Source of the DNA: Magnaporthiopsis rhizophila
Lineage: Eukaryota > Ascomycota > Sordariomycetes > Magnaporthales > Magnaporthaceae
Direction: 5' to 3'
Length of the DNA stretch: 64,000 nucleotides
Assembly: GCA_003049465.1 (NCBI GenBank)
Contig: PYSS01000034.1
Span: 222,464 to 286,463 of the forward strand
Shown here one piece after another: positions 34,392-44,067 of the stretch (positions are counted from its first letter, which is position 1; every line of letters begins with the position of its first letter). Below the pieces are notes generated by a model. That model ran no database searches. It was not told where the DNA came from and was given only the letters and a program-made list of their open reading frames with translations. Both the position numbers and the translations under genes were made by a program.

Positions 34392-35511
34392 TTAGCGCAT
34401 GCCCATACGCCTCGCGGTGGCTCCTCGTCGTCGGTTGCCTCCGTCCCAAGTTCTCATTTGTGCTGTGAGTGTGATCGAAACACGTTAGCAGAGCACCAGC
34501 CAAAGAAGCGATTCGGCCTGCGTGTCGAGACGGGAGTAGTGGAAGGCCTAAGCTTTCCAGGCTGATCCATGCGAGACAACGGCAGGATTGCAAAGGACGG
34601 GCGTGTAGATGAGAAATGAAAAGCACGCAGCGGCCACGAAGAGTGCCGCATCAACTCACCCAGAAAAAGATCCCATCGCCTGTCCTCCATCTGCAAGATC
34701 GATTCCCCGTTCTCCCTCGCTAGCCTCTCGGCCCTGGCCTTGCGCGCGGCCTCCTCGCCGACCAGATACGGGTCTTCGAGCGGCCGGGGCCGCGACCGCT
34801 CCTCTGCCTCGGTGTGCTCCAGCTCCACATGCGCCGCGGCGGTCGACGGCCTAGCGCGGACGGCGTAACTCCCTGCGACTGCGACCGCGGCGCTGGCGCG
34901 GCGGTGCGCTACGTTGCGGTAGTGGCGCGTCGCCGGGTTGTTGGAGCGCGTGCTCGCCGACCAGGGGGCCGGGATCCGGAAAGCCGCCAGCTCGACGGCG
35001 GCCGGCCCCGCGGCACCCAGGCCCACCATGCCCATGCCCATACCCATGCCCATGCCTATGCCCATGCCTATGCCCATGCGGGGCGGTGCCGGGGGCACCG
35101 GGGGCAGGCCGACCGAGGGCTCCGAGTTGGAGTCGGCAGGAGCGAGGAGGCTGGTCGGGGAGGTGCCGTGCGGGTCCCTGCTAGAGGCCAGCGGCCGCTC
35201 GGGTGGCGAGTACGGCGGGGTCGGCTCGTTGTGTGGGAGTGCCGAGTGATATGACGGGACGTCTGAGACTGTGTTCGTGAGGATATGTCAGGACCATATC
35301 ACATACCTAGCGACCGGAGGTTCCAGTGCCAGCCTTGCGTCTGCCGGGAAAGCCGCGACGGGTGCCTGGCTGGGAGAGGTGTAAACTGACCATAGGACGG
35401 AGCTGCTGAGCGGATGGAAGCGGTTTCAAAGTCTTCGGCGCTCAAACTCTCCATGTTGTTGCTCACGACGACATGAGGGCCGCGCTGTTGTTGGTGAACA
35501 GCCGTGGGCAT
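34392..35511 (-). CDS. Conserved fungal protein with Met-Gly repeat, function unknown
   Basis: Three exons, 35511-35391, 35268-34660 and 34462-34392, give 266 aa. Introns of 122 and 197 nt have GTCAGT and GTGAGT donors, and the second has a GCTAACG branch site. The joins read AAPSY|VSDVPSYHS and WDLFL|AQMRTWD. Layout: a Ser/acidic N-terminus (MESLSAEDFETASIRSAAPSY), a Pro-rich stretch (PPYSPPERP, GLPPVPPAPP), a Met-Gly/Ile run around residue 105-120, then the conserved block FRIPAPWS, HYRNVAHRR and RPLEDPYLVGEEAARKARAERLARENG...DRRWD. The last block recurs in uncharacterised ascomycete proteins. No signal peptide, TM helix or catalytic motif. The PPxY-like PPPY/PPYSP elements could bind WW-domain ubiquitin ligases (inference only). 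A second ATG at codon 20 is possible. Confidence 0.8.
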
Positions 35512-38098
35512 TATGAAGATGGCTGCGGGATATACCCGTTCCCGGTATATGCTTCCGTAGATAAAAGAGGTAGAAGGAAATAATGTGCTAGGTGAAGCTC
35601 AGGAGGCTCTGTTATGGAACAGTTCTCTCCCGCAGTCCGACCATGTCGGTCCTAGAAGACGACAGGTTGGGGAATGGTGCGAAAAGAAATCGCAGGATAT
35701 GGTATTGAAGTGAGACGGCGCCGACGGGATAGGTTCGTGGCCGAGATTAGACAGCCAACGGCGGCAGTGTTTTGCGTCACGCGTCGGTTCAAGGCAGCCA
35801 AGGCGACTAGGCGTGTTTGTGGCTTGTGTTCGTTTGAGTGTGTGTAGGTATGCAAAAGGGTTGCGCTGTCAGACTACGCGGGAGCAGAGAGGGATGTACA
35901 ATGGTACGGGTCGTAGGTAGCAAGAGATGCGGTGCGATGGCACACGTGCACAACGGTGTCTTGGGTAGGGGACGGCGCCTTTCTCATACGGGCATGCGAG
36001 CACCAGTCCAGCGATCAAGCTGTGGCGGACAGGAGCGAGACGAGACCAGAGCAGGTTCGAGATGGAGGGAGGGACTTGGGATTGATTGGGCTGGGATGAG
36101 CACAGCGAGCAACCAGGCTGACGACTAGGTAGACGGGCGGCTGGGCTGGCTGCCACGATACATATGTACCTAGTCGGTGAGGATGCAAGGGAGCGCAGCT
36201 AGGTAGGTAAGTGGGAGGTATTCGTCACATAGTATATTTTTCAAGGCTGGGTGTGCCTTTCCAGAGGCTACGGTGTGTCCAATAAACCGGCAATCTGACC
36301 CGTTCCTGCATGTAAGCATAGGAGTACGAGATGCGCGTCCCGAGGTGCTGCCTAGGTAGGTAAAAACTGGTGTGAGATGTGCTGGATGTGTACTGGCTGG
36401 GTGGGTTCTCTAGCAAGCCCCCGGCAAGTCTGGGCCAGCGAGGGCAGGACTGGGCAGCCGAAAAGCCATGATGCGGTACGAGTCGAGGCTGGGCTATCAT
36501 TTGTCCGCAAGGACCAGAGCAGCCACTCGGCCCGCGCGTATAGGTCTTGGTATGGTGATGTGGATGTGTGGATGTGCCGAGTGGTCAGAAACAGCGCCCT
36601 GCTTTTGGGGCTGTTGCACTCACCACACGGTGGCACACACCACCGCCGGGCATCCACCACACCATCGATTTCCAAGTTGGGGCAGCAACGCAAGCCCGAG
36701 CTTCCGGGGTTCCCATGGTCGGCCGGCGCGGGGTTTAGCTGTCTGGTCAAGTAGGATCCATGGCCCCGCCAAGCACAGCAGGAGGCCTGTATGTATGTAC
36801 TGTACGAAGTAAGACCTGCACAGGCACAGCCACCCGAGCCGACACCCAGCTCCACGCCGATAACGTCGGCTACTTGTGAACACAAGAGTGGGGCTGGGAC
36901 GCGGAGGGGAGGGGATGCCGCTCGAGAGAGGGGCCTCACTGTTCTTGGTGCTTGACTTTACCAGGATGGCCGTTTTGGCCGCATATCCATCGGCGTCATG
37001 TTCGAGAATAAGTACGAAGCTTAGCTTTTGGCATCGTCGGTGTTTTAGCCGAGGAGATAGCTCCCCGGTATTATTATGACGACAGACCATGTGTCAGACG
37101 TGGTTCGTGCGTTTTCTTAGCCCAGCCTAGCAATCCAAAAATTGGCGCATAATCCGCCCGCAAGAAGCGGCCCCACATCGGCTGGGAACACCTCAGAGCA
37201 AACCGCCCGCCCGCGTTCATCTGATATTTCCCACCGACCTGCCTAAATTGACAACTGCTGCTAGACGAGAGGGGCGGCTGTTCCTCCGCGCAAGCCGCTT
37301 GCTCTCCGTCTCTCGGAGCCTCGGATCTGTCAGCCCGGCTTGGGGCGGAACGACAGCAGGCATCCTCCCTGTTGAGCACTGACACTGCCAACATCTATCC
37401 CCTTTGGTTATCATTGTGGGTCTGTCCTTCTGACCGTTGCGATCACCAGTTCCGATTTGCGTCATCGTCCTCGACCGGTTCAACTTGCTGGCTCGCAACC
37501 GATACTTTCAGTATTCCAGGATTCAAGAGTCCACAGACGCTTTGAAACAACTCGTCCAACAAGACACAGTCGGACTGATACCTCTGCCCCGGCGTAACTA
37601 TGGGGTCGTCCAAATCCAGTCAAGCTTTCCGTCATCCAGGCACTGCGAAATCCAACTAGGGCGCTCCTGTTTGACAAATTCGATCTGGTCCATCAACCCC
37701 ACATATTCAGCCCACTCGCCTCGGTGAGATTACGGCATTAGACGGACTCATACATACACGTCATGGGCGGGAAAAAACGGAGGATGGTTGCGCAGAACAG
37801 ATCGAAAGAAGACTACACGGAAATGTCGGAAAATATTACAAGACACGGGCAACAAAGAGTGAGCGATAAAAGGAAAGAAGCAAGGCAAGAGAAGCCGATC
37901 CTGTGTCACCTCGCCAACTTCGCAATGATATCCCCCTCCACAAGGTGTCAGCCAACCACTCTTAGATATTCCCAATAGTCCTCCCTCATGCGCCAAACAA
38001 CCATCCCAAAACAACACCTATTGCCCTCCCAAAAGTGTCAGTCAACCATACCCAAACACTACCAATCAGCCGCCAAGATGCGCCAGACAGCCACTCTA
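35512..38098. other. 2.6-kb intergenic region
   Basis: Between two minus-strand genes. No supported gene. CTAGGTAGGTA words occur near 36165-36205 and 36350-36362. The right end, 37,980-38,100, has several near-repeats of 'CCAAACAACCATCCCAAA'-like text, probably in the 3' UTR of the coiled-coil gene. Confidence 0.55.
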
Positions 38099-41000
38099 TC
38101 ATGTCTCCGAGCCGCTCCAAGCAACGTGTAAACCCTCCATCGAGTCACTTAACCACGCCCGGGTAGATGCCGCCACCCTGTGCAGAGAGTCGGCTAGCCA
38201 CCCGCAAACACCACCCATCGCCCTTCCCAAGGCGCCAGGCAGCCACTGGATCCCGTCTCCCAGCCACGGCTCGTACAGGTGCCGAAAGTCTACCTGCAAG
38301 AACGGCAGCCAAGCCGCGTACACGGCGTCTCCACGGGTCCGGAGCTCGTTGATGTACCCGCTCGTCATCTCCACCCCGTTGGCGCCCAACCACAGCGCCC
38401 GCTCGCGAACCAAGGCGAAGTAGGCGTGGCCGGTGATGATCAGCACGACCGCGACGGTTGCCTCGACTATTTCCACCTGCGGCGGCGCTGGAAACGCCGC
38501 CAACGTGCCGGGTGGTGGTGGTGGTGGTGATGCCGATGGGCTCGTATCACCGCCGTTGCTGTTGTGTTCTTTCGTGCCCACGACAGCCTTGTTCCCCGGT
38601 AGCTCCTCCTCATTCTGCGGGGCCAGCACCGGATTCCCGCCGCGGCGGTCGCCTCCTATGTAGCTGATGAAGGCACGCAGGCCGCGAGATGCGGCCTGGG
38701 AAAACCACGTCATCAAGGCCAGCAGCCACAGGAACACAACCCAGATACTGAAGAAAGACCTGAACAGGAGCACCGCCAGCGCGTGGGGGATATTGAGGAA
38801 CCGCCGCGCCCTCTCCCACCGAGATAACGCTCCTGCCTGTGGCGCGCAGGACTGACAGAGCATGCTGGGGAGACGAGCGCGCCAGGCCTTTGGCTTCTCG
38901 TCCCTGGCCGCCTCGGCCCTGGCCTTGATCAGCTCGGTCCTGACCTGGTCCACCTTGGCCAGCACTGCTGCGAGCTCCGTCTTTCTCTCCGCGTACGCTC
39001 GTCGGATGGCCGCTGTCGCCTCGGGGGTGGTGGTTCTGTTCGCGTTTTCTGCTGGTGTAGCTCTGGCAGCAAGCTTATTAAACAGCCCGTGAGGCCTCTG
39101 GCGTCTCTGCAGGCTGAGACGCGATTCGGCATAGTGCTCCCTGGCCTCCCTGAGCGTCTTGGAGATCTCGTTGGCATGCCCTTCGAGGCTGACGCGCTCC
39201 CGGTGGGTTCTGATGGCTCGCTCCAGGTCCGCGATGGTTTGCTTGTGTCTCCTGTCCTCGCTCTCGTCATCTTCGTCGACGGGGCCGCCGGCAGGGACGG
39301 CGGAATCGACCTCCGAGACGCTGCCGTATCCCGGGCCGGCGGTGATGGCCTCGACCACGTTTTGCACCATGTGTGCGAGCCGTTTGTACCTGGCGGCGAG
39401 CCTGTCCGCGAGGGCGACGAGATCCTTGTTGTCCTTGTCTGCCTTGCCCAGCTTCGCCTCCGTCTCCTCGTGAAGGTTCTGGATCTCCTGCGCCAACTGT
39501 ATGCTAGTCGTCAGCGCTCTGTCGAGTTCCGACTCGGAGCTCCGGAGCCGCGTGATTTCCTTCTGCGCCTCCTCCAGCCGCATCCGACAATCCTCATGCA
39601 CGGTCCTGGAGATGGAGATCTCCAGCTGGTACTGCAGCTCGTCTATCTGGGCGTTTGCTTCTGCGTATTTCCGGCTGAGGCTGTCAAACTTGGCAGCTGA
39701 GGCTCTTTCGTTTCTTTCCAAGATCTCGATTTGGCCCCTGAAATCGCGCACTGCCCCCTCGGCGTCGTCGAGCCTGCTTCGCAAGCCGGCGGCCTCCGCC
39801 TCGTGCAGCTGCTTCTCCGCCTCGAGCGTATCGATGAGCGACCGCAGGCGTGCCAGTTCTGTCTCGAGCTCCTTGATTCGGACCAGCGAATGCCCCTCCA
39901 CGCCCGCCGATGCCCCGGCCCCGCCGGGCTCTGGTGAGGAGGAGGGTGATGGCGCTGCCGCGCTGCCGCCACTACCACCACCGCCGCCGAGCCATCTGGG
40001 CACTCCGAACCAGGCTCTGGCCGCGACTGCCGGCCTGGCCGGTTGGCTTGCACGCAGCTGGCCTACCTCCTTTTCCAGCTTCTCGATCTTGGCTTCGGCG
40101 GCGTCCTGCTCGGCTGTGAGCTGGTCAAGGGTCTCGTCGCATGCTTCGTGCCCAGCCTTGGCCTCGGCCTGCGCCTGCGTCAGCCTGGCCGGTTCCTCGT
40201 CTCTACGCAGGCTTGATCCCAAGATGGTGTGCCGCCGCGCTAGCGTCCCCCAGAGCGATTTCATCCTTGATGGCCTGTCGTCAGGGCGGGTGCCAGGTTG
40301 CTTCTCTTCGTCCTGGGGCCCATCGCCAGCACCTGGGGTTCCAGGGTCTGGGGCGTCTTTGGATGTGTCAGACTCGTCGGCCAGCTCCTCTTGCAGGCTT
40401 GTCATCAATCCAACGCTTTCCTCGCCACTATCATTCTCGAGGTACTCGTCATTAATCTGGTGTCCCCCGCTGGTGAGATTGGAGTCCTGGAGCAGGCGAA
40501 TAATGTTGTCCGCCAAGTGCGATTTCGTTTCCAGGTCGTCCTGATCATGGGCTTCGCCTTGCTTCCGCCTGCTGTCCGCGAGCATCTTCTTCAGCTGGTC
40601 TACGACCGAGACCATGTCCAAGACTTTGTTGAGCTTCCCCCGCGTCCGGGCGAGCTCCGCCTTGGACGCTCGGAGCTCGGCGTCCAGCTTAGAGAACCAG
40701 AAGTCTCCCCTCTCCTTCTTGTTGGTGTCGAGTGGTTCACCTCCACGGGATGCCCTGAGCTTATACAGGAGATTCCAAGTGTAACCTGCAAGTTCGTTAT
40801 CACTGTCTTCACTCTGGAGGTAGCGCGCTAGCTCTTCGACCGGGGCCGGGTCAAGCTCCCCCTTGAGCATTTCGACAAGTAGCCTGGCGACCTTGGGGTC
40901 CACGTCGAACTGATCGCGCGGGGCAGTCGCCAGCACAGCACGATACTCGACTGGCTCGTCAAAGGCGTCGTGCAGGACGTCGTCGGCGCGCGGCAGCGAT

Positions 41001-42151
41001 GAGATGAGGCCCTCGGGCGGCTCGCCTCGCTCGTCCGAGAGCTCGTTCGCGGCCCCGAGCTGCGCGAGCCGGCTCCGCAGCTCGCCGAAGCGCTCGGCCA
41101 TCTCGGTGGCGGTGAGGACCCGCCCGGAGCCGCTGGGATCCAGGGTCAGCTCGGTGTCGTCCTCCTTGAGCTGGACGGCGCTGACCAGGGCCTCGAGGGC
41201 GAAGATCTGCTGAGCCTGTTCCTTGATTTTGCTTTTAGCGACCGCCAGCGCGTCGACCCGGTCGTCGTCAATGTCCTCGTAGTGGCTCTCCAGCTCGTCC
41301 CGCTGCGCCTCCATCATCGAATTGGTCATTTCGAGCTCTTGGATCCGTGCTCTCAGGACGTCCACCTCTGAGACGCCCTGTTTGGCCGAGGCCGCGGACT
41401 CGGACCGGACCCTGGGCGCCACGGCGGACGCTGGGGACGGCGCTTGCACCGTTGTCGCCTTGCCCAGCCTCAGTTGCACGTTTTCGCGTTTGAGCGCTCC
41501 GTACTCTGTCTTCAACTCTCGATAGAGTTCGGTCATCTCACTCAGCGAGTCCCGCAGACACCGTGCCTCATTCTGGTGCTTCTTGCAAGATCGTCTGAGC
41601 TTGCCGTTCTTTTTGAGCAGCGCTGCTGCGGTCAGGGCGGTTGACGATGCGCCCTTTTCGATTGGTTCAGCAGCAGTGCCAGAAGCCGGACGTTGGCCAC
41701 TAGCCTGCTTGCTGATCGGGGGCCGCGGTTCATCGTTGTGGATGTCGCCAAGGTCATCCGGGTCGCCATCGGGTTCGTGGTATTCACTGTGGCTCCCACG
41801 AGATGAGGGGTGGGAGTGGTTTGAGTCGTTTTCGGTATCTCGCGTCGGTCCTATCTCGACATTGGCCTCGACTTCCTCGTCGTGACTTTCCATATCCTCG
41901 TCTTCATCGTCCTCGTCTTCACCGCCCTCGTCTTCATCGTCCTCGTCTTCACCGCCCTCGTCTTCATCGTCCTCGTCTTCATCGTCCTCGCTGTCGTCCG
42001 CCTCGTTATCATCTTCCTGCTCCTCCCTTTCCCGGTTCTCTCCCTGCTGCTCCTGTTCCTCTTCTTGCCCCTGATTCTGATCCTGGTCCATCTCCTGCTC
42101 TCGCTCATTGTCCTTCTTGGCCCTCCCTGGCCCCTTTTCTCCGTCAGACAT
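38099..42151 (-). CDS. Long acidic coiled-coil protein with C-terminal membrane segments
   Basis: An uninterrupted frame of 1350 aa from MSDGEKGPGR at 42151 (open to 42289). The first ~110 residues are extremely acidic (repeated GGEDEDDEDE). Then follow long heptad-rich coiled coils (~230-420, 520-640, 750-1080) broken by Ser/Gly linkers. Near the C-terminus are two hydrophobic stretches, AVLLFRSFFSIWVVFLWLLA and VEATVAVVLIITGHAYFALV, then a tail of ~90 residues. It may be a membrane-tethered coiled-coil (tether or nuclear-envelope-like) protein, but no family domain is recognised. The stop of the upstream coiled-coil frame lies only 31 nt before this ATG, so both may be one gene with an intron near 42180-42260. 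Confidence 0.75.
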   Translation of the reverse strand: MSDGEKGPGRAKKDNEREQEMDQDQNQGQEEEQEQQGENREREEQEDDNEADDSEDDEDEDDEDEGGEDEDDEDEGGEDEDDEDEDMESHDEEVEANVEIGPTRDTENDSNHSHPSSRGSHSEYHEPDGDPDDLGDIHNDEPRPPISKQASGQRPASGTAAEPIEKGASSTALTAAALLKKNGKLRRSCKKHQNEARCLRDSLSEMTELYRELKTEYGALKRENVQLRLGKATTVQAPSPASAVAPRVRSESAASAKQGVSEVDVLRARIQELEMTNSMMEAQRDELESHYEDIDDDRVDALAVAKSKIKEQAQQIFALEALVSAVQLKEDDTELTLDPSGSGRVLTATEMAERFGELRSRLAQLGAANELSDERGEPPEGLISSLPRADDVLHDAFDEPVEYRAVLATAPRDQFDVDPKVARLLVEMLKGELDPAPVEELARYLQSEDSDNELAGYTWNLLYKLRASRGGEPLDTNKKERGDFWFSKLDAELRASKAELARTRGKLNKVLDMVSVVDQLKKMLADSRRKQGEAHDQDDLETKSHLADNIIRLLQDSNLTSGGHQINDEYLENDSGEESVGLMTSLQEELADESDTSKDAPDPGTPGAGDGPQDEEKQPGTRPDDRPSRMKSLWGTLARRHTILGSSLRRDEEPARLTQAQAEAKAGHEACDETLDQLTAEQDAAEAKIEKLEKEVGQLRASQPARPAVAARAWFGVPRWLGGGGGSGGSAAAPSPSSSPEPGGAGASAGVEGHSLVRIKELETELARLRSLIDTLEAEKQLHEAEAAGLRSRLDDAEGAVRDFRGQIEILERNERASAAKFDSLSRKYAEANAQIDELQYQLEISISRTVHEDCRMRLEEAQKEITRLRSSESELDRALTTSIQLAQEIQNLHEETEAKLGKADKDNKDLVALADRLAARYKRLAHMVQNVVEAITAGPGYGSVSEVDSAVPAGGPVDEDDESEDRRHKQTIADLERAIRTHRERVSLEGHANEISKTLREAREHYAESRLSLQRRQRPHGLFNKLAARATPAENANRTTTPEATAAIRRAYAERKTELAAVLAKVDQVRTELIKARAEAARDEKPKAWRARLPSMLCQSCAPQAGALSRWERARRFLNIPHALAVLLFRSFFSIWVVFLWLLALMTWFSQAASRGLRAFISYIGGDRRGGNPVLAPQNEEELPGNKAVVGTKEHNSNGGDTSPSASPPPPPPGTLAAFPAPPQVEIVEATVAVVLIITGHAYFALVRERALWLGANGVEMTSGYINELRTRGDAVYAAWLPFLQVDFRHLYEPWLGDGIQWLPGALGRAMGGVCGWLADSLHRVAASTRAWLSDSMEGLHVAWSGSET
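41897..41986 (-). repeat. 30-bp tandem repeat coding an acidic run
   Basis: About three near-identical 30-bp units (41897-41926, 41927-41956, then a degenerate third) encode GGEDEDDEDE on the minus strand. Likely length-polymorphic. Confidence 0.75.
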
Positions 42152-42182
42152 GCTGGACGATGGAGGAGGAGATGATACCAGC

Positions 42183-42844
42183 TTAATACCACTGGTGCGG
42201 CTGCTGTACCTGCTGCGATTGCCGAAAGAGGTGCTGAACGACCTGCTGTAACTGGGCCTGCACCTGGTTCTGGTAGCTGCTAAAGCCAAGCTGATATTGG
42301 CCTTCTATGTGCTGGAGCACCTGCTGTAGCTCGGTCTGGACCTGGTTTTGGTAGCTGCTAAAGGCGAGCTGGTATTGGCTCTCCAGCTGCTGCCGGAAGT
42401 TGCTTGCGGCGAGCTGGTACTCTGCCTCCAGGCGGGAGCGGTTCTCCTCCGTCTCTGCGCGGAGCCGCGCGGCGGTGTGCTGGACGTCGTACCGGTACTG
42501 GGCCTCCCAGAAGTCGCACTCCACGAGCTCGCGGACCTCTTGCTCTCGTCGCCGCCGCTGCTGCCGCGGCTGGGACCTGGTCTTGGCGACGCGCAGCCTA
42601 GTGCGCCGTTCAGCCGTGAGGGTCCTGCGCAGCCGCTGGATCCTGGCGTCCTTGTCCTGGAGCGCGCCGCTGAGATCTTGGACCGCCTTTTCAGAGCGGC
42701 CCCTGATATCTTGGATGACCTTGTCGGCTGGGCCCCCGAGATCTTGGGCCGGCTTGCCGTCGCGGCCGTCGTCGATCTTGAACTTTCCTAGGAGATCGGA
42801 AACGTCGTTGACGGCTTGGCGCCGGAGCTTGGCTGGTTGCAGGG
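42183..42844 (-). CDS. Upstream coiled-coil exon, probably same gene
   Basis: A minus-strand frame open from just after an AG at 42845 to a TAA at 42183. It has strong coding character: LRRQAVNDVSDLLGKF, VQDLSGALQDKDARIQRLRR, a basic RQQRRRREQE segment, then a Gln-rich coiled coil with a duplicated unit (YQLAFSSYQNQVQ / YQLGFSSYQNQVQ). It has no good ATG of its own, so it should be an internal exon. A bridge to the downstream 1350-aa frame is possible through a phase-0 intron ending at TATTAAG (42182), with donors GTGCAG or GTCGTT. The exact boundaries cannot be decided by eye. Confidence 0.5.
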
Positions 42845-43332
42845 CTTAGCTTGGGTTTCTAGGTATTAAGGATACCTCGGGGGTAGAAGCGCTCAAATCG
42901 TCGAGAAAGGAGACATTGCGCCGTCGATCGGGGAATAGATGGCATTCGAGGGAGTCGAGAATTGGACGTGGACATAGTGAAAATGGAGAAGACGGCGTCA
43001 AAAGCGGACAAAGGAAGGACATGATGACAGGATTCATTTCTGCGTTCAGAACAACATGGTGTCCGAAAACAGGAAGTTCGTTGCAACTTGAGCTGGGCTT
43101 TATGAAGGCAAACAAAACGCCCGGGGAGGAAGCCCGGACAATGGAAAAAAAATCGGCCTGTCCGATCCGTCGTCCAACATGTGATGGGTATTCGGGGGTT
43201 GCGGATTCGGCACTGCTCGCGCGGACGCGATGGACAAAGGAAACCAAGGAATAAGATCGACGGGTATTTCTGGCGTAGGGATGAAAATTCAATGCCGCTT
43301 GCCAGAAACGGACATTGGCATCTCACACTTAC

Positions 43333-43599
43333 GATTTCGACGTATGCAGCATAGAGCTCCCTCTCCATCTGCTCGTTGTATTCGCGCTGACCCGCAGCGC
43401 TGTCGTCGCCGCGGCCTTTGTTGTTCTTGTCGTCGTCGTCGTCATCACCGGCAGCGACAGACGAGACAAACAAGGGAGACGAGGACCGGCTCGACCCGGG
43501 AGAGTATTCGGGCGATGCGGCCGCGGGAGAGGACGGAGAGGTGGCGGAACCAGCCGCCGGAGAAGAGGTCACAGGGACGGAAGAGCACCCGGAATCCAT
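43333..43599 (-). CDS. Candidate first exon of the coiled-coil gene
   Basis: ATG at 43599 (MDSGCSSVPV) opens a Ser/Pro/Ala-rich segment, an acidic run (AGDDDDDDKNN) and a predicted helix (REYNEQMERELYAAYVEI). It ends at a consensus donor GTAAGT at 43332. The next exon is probably 42844 onward, but the visible phases do not match directly (donor phase 0, acceptor needing one extra base). Either a small exon lies between, or a different splice site is used. The frame stays open past the donor to 42859, but that text looks non-coding. Confidence 0.45.
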
Positions 43600-44067
43600 C
43601 TCGGTCGATGGGCGGACACGACTTCGGTCAACGAATATTGTGAACGGCGGGGCAAACAACAGCAAAATCTCGATGATGGCGTCGTGTGGTCTATTATCAA
43701 CAGAGAAATGAAGTCGTGATCTGGCCTGGCCCAGTCCAAGTCGAAATCCAGACGAGAGGAACTCTGGAGATTGCATCACTGGTGGCTCACAATGGCTTGA
43801 TATTGTAGTTGGGCGACAATTTGAGAGATGAGTCAGGCACAATAGCATGAATAGCATTGGAAAAAAAAAAGTGTTTGCTATTGAGAATTATTGTGAATAG
43901 AAATTATTGTGTAAAAATCGTCTGGGCTTTAGCTATCGAAACAGGGTATCACAATAAAATGGAGGCAGCAGGTGCAGATGCCCAACAATAACGGAACAGG
44001 GCTATTCAGACGACGACGATGATCACAGATATGGCCATTGACAGCCACGCGGCCTTTCGCCTTTCCC
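43600..44067. other. Intergenic, AT-richer
   Basis: Short gap between the candidate first exon of the coiled-coil gene and the nse4 stop, both on the minus strand. No gene seen. It should hold the nse4 3' UTR and the coiled-coil gene promoter. Confidence 0.55.

Noticed and set aside
42859..43332. Read-through continuation of the candidate coiled-coil first exon
   Set aside because: After the GTAAGT donor the translation becomes Cys/Arg/Pro-rich noise, so it is more likely intron.
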